A stretch of 64,000 nucleotides of DNA, taken from an uncultured Saprospiraceae bacterium (lineage in GTDB: Bacteria > Bacteroidota > Bacteroidia > Chitinophagales > Saprospiraceae). Positions 9,104 through 17,368 of the stretch are shown piece after piece; positions within the stretch are counted from its first letter, which is position 1; every line of letters starts with the position of its first letter. A program made the translations under genes and the position numbers. The notes beneath the pieces are model-generated. The model was not told the origin of the DNA. It did not search any database and saw only the letters and a program-made list of their open reading frames with translations. The stretch spans positions 1 through 64,000 of the forward strand of contig CAJQRD010000026.1 in the NCBI GenBank assembly GCA_905480605.1. The letters are read 5' to 3'.

Positions 9104-12100
9104 ATGATACTATTTTTCGGCTCTCCCCTTACAGAAATTTTCGCAGTACAAGTAAATGCCAAATTAAGTAGCACGGATACGGAAAAACTCCAATGGCTAT
9201 TTGGAAATCAACAACATCTTGATATTAACTCTATCGACCATTCTTATATTGGACCAAGAGCTGCAATGATCACACCATGGAGCACAAATGCTGTTGAGAT
9301 AACTAAAAATATGGGAATCGAAGGTATTCAACGCATAGAAAAATTCAGATATACCTCAGAAACAAACTCTGATTTTGATCCAATGATTTCACAATTGTAT
9401 ACTGTCTTAAATCAAGAAATTTTTGATATAAGTGTAGTGCCAGAAAGAATTCTCAATATTGAAAACATCAATACTTACAATCAGCAAGAAGGTCTTGCGT
9501 TAAGTGATGATGAAGTGAAGTATTTGGAAGAGCTTTCAACAACACTAGGAAGGGCCTTAACCGATTCAGAAGTATTTGGATTTTCTCAAATTAACAGTGA
9601 ACATTGTCGTCATAAAATATTCAATGGGACATTTATAATTGATGGCAAAGAAAAACCAGTTTCCCTATTTAAATTAATTAAAAAAACATCCGCTGAAAAC
9701 CCAAATGGTATAGTATCGGCTTATAGTGACAATGTCGCCTTTTTACAAGGACCTACTGTAAAACAATTTGCCCCTGAAACACAAGAAAAAGCAGACTTTT
9801 ATACTAAGAAAGATTTTGAATCTGTCATTTCTGTAAAAGCAGAAACTCATAATTTTCCAACAACTGTAGAGCCATTTAACGGAGCTGCTACAGGTTCTGG
9901 AGGAGAGATAAGAGATAGAATGGCTGGTGGAAAAGGGTCGATCCCTTTGGCAGGCACAGCATTGTACATGACTGCCTACTCAAGATTAAATGATAAGCGC
10001 CCATGGGAAAAAAATATAGAAGAACGAAAGTGGTTGTATCAAACACCTCTAGATATATTGATCAAAGCATCCAATGGCGCTTCTGATTTTGGTAACAAAT
10101 TTGGTCAACCATTAATCAACGGGTCACTGTTTACATTTGAACACAAAGAAGAAGATACATATATTGGTTTTGACAAAGTGATAATGTTGGCTGGTGGCAT
10201 TGGTTACGGTAAAAAAGAGCAGGCCTTAAAAGACAAGCCCAACCCTGGTGACAAAGTTGTCATCATGGGTGGAGATAACTATAGGATTGGAATGGGTGGT
10301 GCAGCAGTATCTTCAGCGGATACAGGTGCATTAGGTTCGGGTATAGAATTAAACGCTGTACAGAGATCAAATCCTGAAATGCAAAAACGTGTCTCCAATG
10401 CTATCAGGAGTATGGTAGAGCAGGACATCAATCCGATAGTATCGATCCATGATCACGGAGCAGGAGGACACCTCAACTGTCTTTCAGAATTGGTAGAAGA
10501 GACCGGCGGAAAAATTGACTTGTCGAAATTGCCAATAGGTGACCCTACCTTATCCGCAAAAGAGATTATTGGGAATGAATCTCAAGAGAGAATGGGATTG
10601 GTAATTCCTGCATCTGAAATTCCAAAATTAAAACTAATTGCTGAAAGAGAACGGGCACCATTATATGAAGTTGGAGAAGTCACAGATGATTTACAATTTA
10701 CCTTTGAGTCTTCTCAAAATGGTGACAAGCCAATGGATTTATCAATGAATGATATGTTTGGTTCTTCGCCTAAGACTGTTTTAATTGATTCAACACTTAA
10801 CAAAGATTACGAAGAAGTAACATTAGACTATCTAAAATTAAAAGATTATATTTCACAAGTCCTGAAATTTGAATCTGTTGCTTGTAAAGATTGGCTTACA
10901 AATAAAGTAGACAGATGTGTTGGTGGACGTGTTGCAAAACAACAGTGTGCGGGAAGCCTGCAACTGCCACTTAACAATTGTGGCGTGATGGCCATTGACT
11001 ATGATAGTAAAAATGGAATAGCAACATCTATGGGCCATGCGCCTTTGGTTGCACTCATTGATTCCGCTGCTGGTTCCAGAGTCGCTATAACTGAAGCGTT
11101 AACTAATATTATTTGGGCACCTTTAGAAAATGGATTGCAATCTATTTCACTTTCTGCCAATTGGATGTGGCCGTGTAAAAACCCAGGTGAAGACGCCCGT
11201 TTGTATAATGCTGTTGAAGCAGTATCTGAATTTGCAATTGGCCTGGGTATAAATATTCCCACGGGGAAAGATTCGATGTCAATGAAACAAAAATATCCTG
11301 ACAAAGAAGTAATTGCACCTGGAACGGTTGTTATCTCAGCCGTTGGGCATTGTAGTGATATTACCAGAATTGTTGAACCGGGATTTAAGTTAAATGGTGG
11401 TGATATTTATTATATAAATTTTGCTACTGAAGACTATGCATTAGGTGGCTCTGTATATGCTCAAACACAAAATAAAATAGGTGCTAACGCTATAGACATA
11501 GCCGATATATCTAAATTGAAATCTACATTCAATGTTTTACAATCTTTTATAAAATCAGGTCAAATTAATTCTGGTCATGATGTATCTTCTGGCGGTCTGG
11601 TCACCTGTTTGCTTGAATCATGTTTTCCCAATAACAATATCGTTGCAGAAATTAATCTTGATCATCTAAAAAGCAATGATCTTGGAAGATTATTGTTGTC
11701 AGAAAACCCGGCATTGGTTTTTCAAACCAACAGCGATTCCGTTATAGAAGCCTTGAATAACGAGGGTGTAAATGTTTACAATATTGGAAAAGTAATAAAG
11801 GGTAATCACTTACACGTTAATAAAGGAGGTGATGAGATAGTTCTAAACGTTACAAAATATAGAGATGAATGGTTTGAGACTTCATATTTATTGGATCAAA
11901 ATCAAACAAGCAACAACCTAGCTAAGACCAGATATGAAAATTATAAATTTCAGCCTTTACAATATAAATTTCCAGCTGGATTTACCGGTGTAAGACCAGA
12001 TCGTAAGTCTGATACTACAAGACCAAAAGCTGCAATAATCAGAGAGAAAGGAAGCAACAGTGAAAGAGAGTTGGCTCATGCTATGTATTTAGCCGGATTT

Positions 12101-12784
12101 GATGTCAAGGACATTCACATGACTGATTTGATTTCTGGACGGGAGAACTTAGAGGATATTCAGTTCCTTGGAGCTGTAGGAGGATTTTCAAATTCAGATG
12201 TTTTGGGATCTGCAAAAGGTTGGGCAGGTGCATTTCTATACAATGAAAAAGCCAAGCAAGCTTTAGAGAATTTCTATGCGAGATATGATGTTATGTCTGT
12301 AGGCATATGCAATGGTTGTCAATTGTTCATGGAACTTGACTTGATAAATCCAAAGCATGATGAGAAAGGGAAAATGACTTTTAATGATTCTCATAAACAT
12401 GAAAGTGGCTTTACTTCTGTAACGATGCTAAAGTCAAATTCTATTATGCTTTCTAGCCTTGAAGGCTGTACGTTAGGTGTTTGGATTTCACATGGAGAGG
12501 GCAAATTCATTTTACCTAAATCAGAAGACAATTACAACATTGTTGCCAAATATGGTTATGACGCATATCCGGCAAACCCTAATGGTAGTGATTACAATAC
12601 AGCTATGATTTGTAGTGAAGACGGCAGACACTTAGCTATGATGCCTCATATTGAACGATCAATGTTTAAGTGGAATTGGGCAAACTATCCAGAACGCGAT
12701 GATGACATCAGTCCTTGGGTTATTGCTTTTCAGAATGCTTTTGAGTGGTGTGTTGGGTTTGAGGCTGGAGAGAATAAGAGTTGA
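9104..12784 (+). CDS. purL: Phosphoribosylformylglycinamidine (FGAM) synthase
   Basis: This is a full-length large-type PurL of 1,226 residues. It converts FGAR and glutamine to FGAM with ATP in step four of de novo purine synthesis, in the cytosol. Features in order: N-terminal PurS-like domain, linker with FSQINSEHCRHK, ATP-binding catalytic half with KAETHNFPTTVEPFNGAATG and SIHDHGAGGHLNCL, a second AIRS-like half with GINIPTGKDSMSMKQ and SGHDVSSGGL, and a C-terminal class I glutamine amidotransferase with nucleophile Cys in SVGICNGCQLF and MMPHIERSMFKW. The gene is single and monocistronic-looking. A heptamer-like AT-rich repeat begins just after the stop. No PurR or riboswitch signal is visible upstream. 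Confidence 0.97.
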   Translation: MILFFGSPLTEIFAVQVNAKLSSTDTEKLQWLFGNQQHLDINSIDHSYIGPRAAMITPWSTNAVEITKNMGIEGIQRIEKFRYTSETNSDFDPMISQLYTVLNQEIFDISVVPERILNIENINTYNQQEGLALSDDEVKYLEELSTTLGRALTDSEVFGFSQINSEHCRHKIFNGTFIIDGKEKPVSLFKLIKKTSAENPNGIVSAYSDNVAFLQGPTVKQFAPETQEKADFYTKKDFESVISVKAETHNFPTTVEPFNGAATGSGGEIRDRMAGGKGSIPLAGTALYMTAYSRLNDKRPWEKNIEERKWLYQTPLDILIKASNGASDFGNKFGQPLINGSLFTFEHKEEDTYIGFDKVIMLAGGIGYGKKEQALKDKPNPGDKVVIMGGDNYRIGMGGAAVSSADTGALGSGIELNAVQRSNPEMQKRVSNAIRSMVEQDINPIVSIHDHGAGGHLNCLSELVEETGGKIDLSKLPIGDPTLSAKEIIGNESQERMGLVIPASEIPKLKLIAERERAPLYEVGEVTDDLQFTFESSQNGDKPMDLSMNDMFGSSPKTVLIDSTLNKDYEEVTLDYLKLKDYISQVLKFESVACKDWLTNKVDRCVGGRVAKQQCAGSLQLPLNNCGVMAIDYDSKNGIATSMGHAPLVALIDSAAGSRVAITEALTNIIWAPLENGLQSISLSANWMWPCKNPGEDARLYNAVEAVSEFAIGLGINIPTGKDSMSMKQKYPDKEVIAPGTVVISAVGHCSDITRIVEPGFKLNGGDIYYINFATEDYALGGSVYAQTQNKIGANAIDIADISKLKSTFNVLQSFIKSGQINSGHDVSSGGLVTCLLESCFPNNNIVAEINLDHLKSNDLGRLLLSENPALVFQTNSDSVIEALNNEGVNVYNIGKVIKGNHLHVNKGGDEIVLNVTKYRDEWFETSYLLDQNQTSNNLAKTRYENYKFQPLQYKFPAGFTGVRPDRKSDTTRPKAAIIREKGSNSERELAHAMYLAGFDVKDIHMTDLISGRENLEDIQFLGAVGGFSNSDVLGSAKGWAGAFLYNEKAKQALENFYARYDVMSVGICNGCQLFMELDLINPKHDEKGKMTFNDSHKHESGFTSVTMLKSNSIMLSSLEGCTLGVWISHGEGKFILPKSEDNYNIVAKYGYDAYPANPNGSDYNTAMICSEDGRHLAMMPHIERSMFKWNWANYPERDDDISPWVIAFQNAFEWCVGFEAGENKS

Positions 12785-12800
12785 GGGGTCAGAGGTCAGG

Positions 12801-12957
<157 letters not shown>

Positions 12958-13019
12958 AGTCAACGACTTTAAATTCAATGTTCACTTTGAAGCATTGTTG
13001 ACATTGAAGCCATTACAAA

Positions 13020-13065
13020 TAAAAAAACAAGCATGAAGGGAAAACTACTTCCTCCAGCTTGTTTT
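13020..13065 (-). terminator. Candidate hairpin terminator between purL and the 13.2 kb gene
   Basis: A 9-bp stem (AAAACAAGC with GCTTGTTTT) encloses a shorter GAAG/CTTC stem. The stem is preceded on the plus strand by an A run, which reads as a U tract on the minus strand. It probably ends transcription from 13214-13525 and may also work for purL. Confidence 0.5.
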
Positions 13066-13213
13066 AGCATCACTTAAGAATCAATAAGGTTCGCTCGCTT
13101 GCGTGTTCTACTTTTAGTACACTTGATATAAATTTTCCTAATCACCAATATCAAAGCGAGTCTCAGGTCAAAAAGGTCATCTTAAGGATGATGAATATAT
13201 ATGTAAATAAGAC

Positions 13214-13525
13214 CTATGCAACATTGCTGTACGATCTGTACGGGATCTCAGCATTTTCCAAATATCTTTTGAAAGTGCTTACTGATCTGGCATCACAAAA
13301 TTCTTGTTTGATTATTTCTTCAATAGCATCTAGGCTTTTGATAGTCGCTGTAGGGAACAACTTATTAAGAAGTATTCTTACAGATCTTAAATAATGCGCA
13401 TAGATACAAATGCCAGCTTCAGCTTTTTGCACACCAAATAAATTGACTACATTTCCCAAGTTTTCTTCGCCTGAAATGAATAAGTTGCCTTCTTGATTGA
13501 TTTCTACTTGCCAATTATTTTTCAT
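13214..13525 (-). CDS. Hypothetical protein, 103 residues
   Basis: A compact soluble protein with no signal peptide or membrane helix, starting MKNNWQVEINQEGNLFISGEE. It looks like a beta-rich N-terminus followed by helices (AHYLRSVRILLNKLF, SLDAIEEIIKQEF). I recognise no family. It is transcribed divergently from the WYL-domain regulator, with 112 bp between starts, so it is a plausible target of that regulator. That link is inference from position only. Confidence 0.6.
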   Translation of the reverse strand: MKNNWQVEINQEGNLFISGEENLGNVVNLFGVQKAEAGICIYAHYLRSVRILLNKLFPTATIKSLDAIEEIIKQEFCDARSVSTFKRYLENAEIPYRSYSNVA

Positions 13526-13610
13526 AGTTTACTTTTTAGTTTTTAATAATTAATACAATCAACTCGTATCTTTTTTTATTTATAATACAATGATAGTCCT
13601 CATCGTGCAC

Positions 13611-13618
13611 TATATTTG
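13611..13618 (+). promoter_or_regulatory. -7 promoter box of the WYL regulator gene
   Basis: TATATTTG matches TAnnTTTG exactly and lies 19 bases before the chosen ATG at 13638, the usual Bacteroidota spacing. It also argues against the longer in-frame start at 13590, which would lie upstream of this promoter. Confidence 0.55.
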
Positions 13619-13637
13619 CATGATAAATAAATATGCA

Positions 13638-14648
13638 ATGGCAACGAATAAACATGCAATTATCAGATACCGCGTTATTGACAAATGTTTGAGGCAAGTA
13701 GACCAAACATGGAATTGGAAGTCACTCGCAGAAGCTTGCGTTAAGGAGTTAAAAGCGGTAACAGATACAAAGACCACACTATCAGAAAGGACTATCAAAG
13801 GTGATTTGCAGAATATGAGAAGCGATAGAGCCTTGGGCTATTTTGCTCCAATAGAGTACGACAGGGCAGAAAAATCATATTATTATTCTAGAAGGGACTA
13901 TTCAATCACTGAAGCACCATTAAATAGATCTGATAGTCAAGAATTGAAGAATGCCATTGGTCTATTAAGGCAATTTACAGGTTTTAGACATTTAGAAGGT
14001 ATTGATAATATCATTCAAAAACTAGAATTATTGGCCTATGAGTCACGCAGTAAAACGAAGAGGTTTGTACATCTGGCACAGCCGGCTAGTATTCCAGGGC
14101 AAAAGTGGTTAGATATAATATATGATGCGATAAAGAAGGAAAAGCCATTGATGATGACATATAAACCTTTTGATAGAGAAGCTTTTTCCGGCGTACTCAG
14201 CCCTTATTTATTGAAAGAGTACGATAACAGGTGGTATTTATATGCCAACTTTCATAGCAAAGGTCAATTGAGAACTTATGGCTTGGAAAGAATTACCGAT
14301 TTGAAAAAATCAATACAAGAGTATAGATCTGCAGAAAATTTTGAACCTGACACTTATTTTCAAGACATCATTGGTGTGACACTTGCTGAAGGACAAAAAG
14401 TAAAAAACATTGAATTTGAAGTGTATGATTATACTGTTCAATATATACAAACAAAACCATTACACAGAACACAGGAGCTTATTCAAACAGAAAAGAAAAA
14501 GAGTATTTTTAGAATTCAATTGATTCCAAATTACGAATTGGAAAGCTTGTTTTTATCGTATGGAGAAAATATACGGGTTATAAAACCAAAAAGTCTGGCT
14601 AATAAATTAAAAGCTAGAGTGGGTAAAAGCGTGAAAAACTATCAATAA
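13638..14648 (+). CDS. WYL-domain transcriptional regulator
   Basis: A 336-residue regulator with an N-terminal winged-helix part (HAIIRYRVIDKCLRQ, about residues 1-70) followed by a WYL domain from about residue 130. WYL hallmarks visible are MMTYKPFDREAFSGVLSPYLLKEYDNRWYL and RTYGLERITDL, and the C-terminal extension ends GENIRVIKPKSLANKLKARV. I start at MATNKHAIIRYRV because this matches the family's usual opening and lies just after a TATATTTG box. WYL domains bind nucleic-acid or nucleotide ligands and often control phage-defence, DNA-damage or CRISPR loci. Here the neighbours are unrecognised short genes on the opposite strand. Confidence 0.88.
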   Translation: MATNKHAIIRYRVIDKCLRQVDQTWNWKSLAEACVKELKAVTDTKTTLSERTIKGDLQNMRSDRALGYFAPIEYDRAEKSYYYSRRDYSITEAPLNRSDSQELKNAIGLLRQFTGFRHLEGIDNIIQKLELLAYESRSKTKRFVHLAQPASIPGQKWLDIIYDAIKKEKPLMMTYKPFDREAFSGVLSPYLLKEYDNRWYLYANFHSKGQLRTYGLERITDLKKSIQEYRSAENFEPDTYFQDIIGVTLAEGQKVKNIEFEVYDYTVQYIQTKPLHRTQELIQTEKKKSIFRIQLIPNYELESLFLSYGENIRVIKPKSLANKLKARVGKSVKNYQ

Positions 14649-14664
14649 TATTAACTAATTGTTT

Positions 14665-14955
14665 TTACAAATTGGCATCGAACAAATCCAACAATGCATG
14701 GATAAAGACAGATTCGTTAACGTAAGAATCTAATGCCTGATCAATACTTATTGCGTGAATCGACACAATATCCTCATAGTTTGTGCCATAAGTAATTTCA
14801 ACATAATAATTATGATATGAATATAACTGACTGAATTCTTCAGCATTTTCTTGACTGTCTAACAGGAAACCATGTCTAAATACCTCAGAAGCTTTAAAGA
14901 ATAGACTGGATTCATTGAAAGACGTAAATGGCAGATAATCTTCGAAAGAGAACAT
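14665..14955 (-). CDS. Hypothetical protein, 96 residues
   Basis: A short acidic, aromatic-rich soluble protein (MFSFEDYLPFTSFNESS, ending ALLDLFDANL) with no signal peptide or helix span. It is convergent with the WYL regulator, with 16 nt between stops. No family recognised. Codon use looks like its neighbours, and the frame is open over its whole length with a plausible ATG, but homology support is lacking. Confidence 0.5.
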   Translation of the reverse strand: MFSFEDYLPFTSFNESSLFFKASEVFRHGFLLDSQENAEEFSQLYSYHNYYVEITYGTNYEDIVSIHAISIDQALDSYVNESVFIHALLDLFDANL

Positions 14956-15062
14956 ATAGTAGCTTATTTTAATATGTAATATATATGATTCCTGCTAATT
15001 ACACATTAAAAAAATTTATAATTTATCAAATTTTGGCAATATTTAACATTTGAGGTGTCATT

Positions 15063-15743
15063 TTATTGATTATTCATCCTAGTGTTGAATAAATAATAAT
15101 CATGAACCATCAGCATGTTGAACTCGGTTTGATACTTTTCTGGAAGAGACGATTTATATAATCCCACCAATTCCTCATCTTTAGACAGTATTGAAAATAG
15201 CCCTTTGCTCAATTTGAGACATCGATCTAATTCATAGAGTTCGGGGACATTCTTGGTTTCTAAAAGCTTTAACATTGCTGAGAATGCGGGATAGTCAATT
15301 ATACAATATTGAGCAGGATCGTTAAAACAGAGATAAAGACTGATAACCTTCGGCGTATGAAAATGATCATTTATCTTTTCTGTCGTTTTCATTATTTCAT
15401 CCAAAAGTTCATCACAGTGAAAACTAAATCTATTAATCCTCATTGCTAAATCTTTTTCACTGTTGAAAAGATCTTTGAACATAGACCTGCAAAATTCTTT
15501 GTTGTGATCTAAAAACATGAGCATCATTGACTTTGCAGAATTTACACTTCCACCCCAAAGTTGATTAGAAATCTTACTGTCAAAACTTTTATCAAAAGTT
15601 GATTTCAAGTCTAGATCTTCGATATCCCAATTTCCTCTAAATACTTTTAGGTTTTCGTATTTGTATAAGATAGAGTCAACATCACCCTTCTTCAAATAGC
15701 TTTTAAACAACTCTGCGTATTCTTTAATATTATTGACTTTCAT
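15063..15743 (-). CDS. Hypothetical protein with faint resemblance to McrB-type N-terminal domains
   Basis: A 226-residue soluble protein, mostly alpha-helical by eye. The segment HFHTPKVISLYLCFNDPAQY followed by CIIDYPAFSAMLKLLE is reminiscent of the part of McrB/AAA-restriction N-terminal modules that reads like 'leaf/lyflnPeky.i.d..f...lk.l'. No ATPase or nuclease motif is present. The resemblance is weak and from memory of the family, so I do not assign a function. It is 107 bp from the preceding gene in a cluster of unknown genes beside a WYL regulator. A profile search (HHpred) would decide. Confidence 0.6.
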   Translation of the reverse strand: MKVNNIKEYAELFKSYLKKGDVDSILYKYENLKVFRGNWDIEDLDLKSTFDKSFDSKISNQLWGGSVNSAKSMMLMFLDHNKEFCRSMFKDLFNSEKDLAMRINRFSFHCDELLDEIMKTTEKINDHFHTPKVISLYLCFNDPAQYCIIDYPAFSAMLKLLETKNVPELYELDRCLKLSKGLFSILSKDEELVGLYKSSLPEKYQTEFNMLMVHDYYLFNTRMNNQ

Positions 15744-15795
15744 TCAACTTTATTCTATAAAAGGGTGTTAAAATAAATACAATAAAATTCAACAA

Positions 15796-16281
15796 TTAAT
15801 TTGATTGTTTGAGATAGTAGGCTTTTAGTTTTTTGAAAATATCGCCTTGGGTAACTTCACATCCAGATTCAATAAGATCAAACATTTCTTTTTCACGCTT
15901 ATTGGAATATGCTTTTGTTTGATAATTGATCTTTGTAAGTCCACTACCATCATTCATTTTCAAGATCATCTCATCAAAATTAACTTCAGATACATTTATA
16001 TTGTCATCAAAAGTAACAAGCATCAATTCGGCTTTCTCTTCACCAAAAAAGAAGCAAAACAATTGATTTTTAAGCCTTTGTTCGAGATAGTGTGACTTTC
16101 TCATTACTTTTTCAAATATAACATCCGAAAACAAATCAATAACTTCATTGGCATCTTTCAGATTGTCCATCTTCATTTGTTGCCATGAATCGGAAACGAT
16201 TCCATTAACAACAAGGAAGTCGATAAACTCACTCTCAAAGTGTTTGAGTTCCTCCTGGGTAAGACGTCTGTATGTAGGCAT
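15796..16281 (-). CDS. DUF6495 family protein
   Basis: A 161-residue protein starting MPTYRRLTQEELKHFESEFI, then DFLVVNGIVSDSWQQMK and LFSDVIFEKVMRKSHYLEQR. This opening matches the Bacteroidota-specific DUF6495 family as I know it. I chose the ATG at 16281: an ORF start 111 bases further up exists, but a TACTTTTG promoter box lies between the two starts. Its function is unknown in the family. It is a soluble protein, probably cytosolic. Confidence 0.75.
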   Translation of the reverse strand: MPTYRRLTQEELKHFESEFIDFLVVNGIVSDSWQQMKMDNLKDANEVIDLFSDVIFEKVMRKSHYLEQRLKNQLFCFFFGEEKAELMLVTFDDNINVSEVNFDEMILKMNDGSGLTKINYQTKAYSNKREKEMFDLIESGCEVTQGDIFKKLKAYYLKQSN

Positions 16282-16296
16282 TATAACTATTTGCTG

Positions 16297-16304
16297 CAAA
16301 AGTA
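16297..16304 (-). promoter_or_regulatory. -7 promoter box of the DUF6495 gene
   Basis: TACTTTTG on the minus strand fits TAnnTTTG and lies 15 bases before the ATG at 16281. A TTG lies 17 bases further upstream as a possible -33 element. Confidence 0.5.
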
Positions 16305-16425
16305 ATAAAATGTTCCATATGCAATTGAAGTTATGAAGTGATTTAAAAAACAACTCATAAAAAAGGAAACCTAGAATATCTAGATTTCCCAAAGAACTAT
16401 CTTCTCTAATTTAACAATACCAAAT

Positions 16426-16788
16426 TTATCTATTGATGGTTATCTTCTTGCTATATTTTTCTGAAGCAGAGATAAGACTTACAATGTAAATACCATCATA
16501 TAAAGTTTGAATATCAAAGTAGGCAATTGTGCTTCCTTTTGATATTCGCTTCTTCTCAATTAAACTGCCTTTCATATCCATCAATGAAACTTCAATATCA
16601 GATTTCACTAGTGCTTTAATTTGTACAGCTATCAGATCTGTAGCCGGATTTGGAAATACATTTAAACTGGATTCGTTAAAGAAAATATCATTATTTGAAA
16701 CGGTAGGATTGTAAGTTGTTGTACTTTCATTAACTGCATTGACCGTTGTTTGACCGGCAACATATCTATTGATTTCCAAAGTCTCAAA
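16426..16788 (-). pseudogene. T9SS type A sorting-domain remnant
   Basis: The frame encodes a linker (VNAVNESTTTYNPTVSNND) followed by a complete type A C-terminal sorting domain: SLNVFPNPATDLIAVQIKA, VSLMDMKGSLIEKKRI, YDGIYIVSLISASEKY and KKITINR. Such domains are always the last 80 residues of a large secreted protein, but here nothing precedes it except the sigma-factor gene in another frame. The rest of the host gene is missing, so this is a deletion scar or a misjoin. The overlap with the sigma frame covers 16662 to about 16788. Confidence 0.7.
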
Positions 16789-17222
16789 AGCCCTTCATTG
16801 TGCTCCAACTCTAGATCAGGTGGATTTGTCGTACTTGCCAAATCGGCACTACGAGGTTCATCTGCATCTAAAGATAAAGAATGAAAAATGGCCTTCCTCT
16901 TATCTCGTGTATTGTATGCTATTTTATCTTTTGCCTTATTCAGAGCAATAGTATAAATCCATGTCTTCAATGATGACTGATATCTAAAAGCTCCTTTCTC
17001 ATTAGCATCACACAACAGGCTGTCAATAACCTTAAGCGATGCATCTTGAATAACCTCTTCGGTGTCTTGTTTATTTTTCAACATTGCAAACACCATACTA
17101 AATGTCAACGTACTGATTTGCCTAATGAGCAACTTGACTTCATTGGAGTCACCTGACTTTATTTTCGATATGTTTATCTCAGTTCTTATGCGAAAAGATT
17201 GTTTGTTGTTTTGCTCGTTATC
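16662..17222 (-). pseudogene. ECF-type RNA polymerase sigma factor, broken at both ends
   Basis: The frame contains sigma-70 region 2 (SKIKSGDSNEVKLLIRQ, VFAMLKNKQDTEEVIQDAS, YQSSLKTWIYTIALNKAKDK) and the start of region 4 (LWKSIDMLPVKQRS). After this it leaves the family pattern and stops, so the region 4 helix-turn-helix that reads the -35 element is absent. At the 5' end the homologous sequence extends above the TTG at 17132 to a stop at about 17225 without any ATG. The gene is therefore probably non-functional. It would have been a typical Bacteroidota ECF regulator. Immediately downstream comes a T9SS domain remnant in another frame. Confidence 0.75.
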
Positions 17223-17368
17223 CTATTAGACTATAAAGATGGAGAAATCATTCGGTGCTTAGAAGTATTAATTTTTAATTCATTTAGAATCCTCAAAAAT
17301 GTTGTATATCCTACTTTTAACTGCCATCTTTGCGGCGATTTTGCAATGAAGCAACTTAATAATTCATT

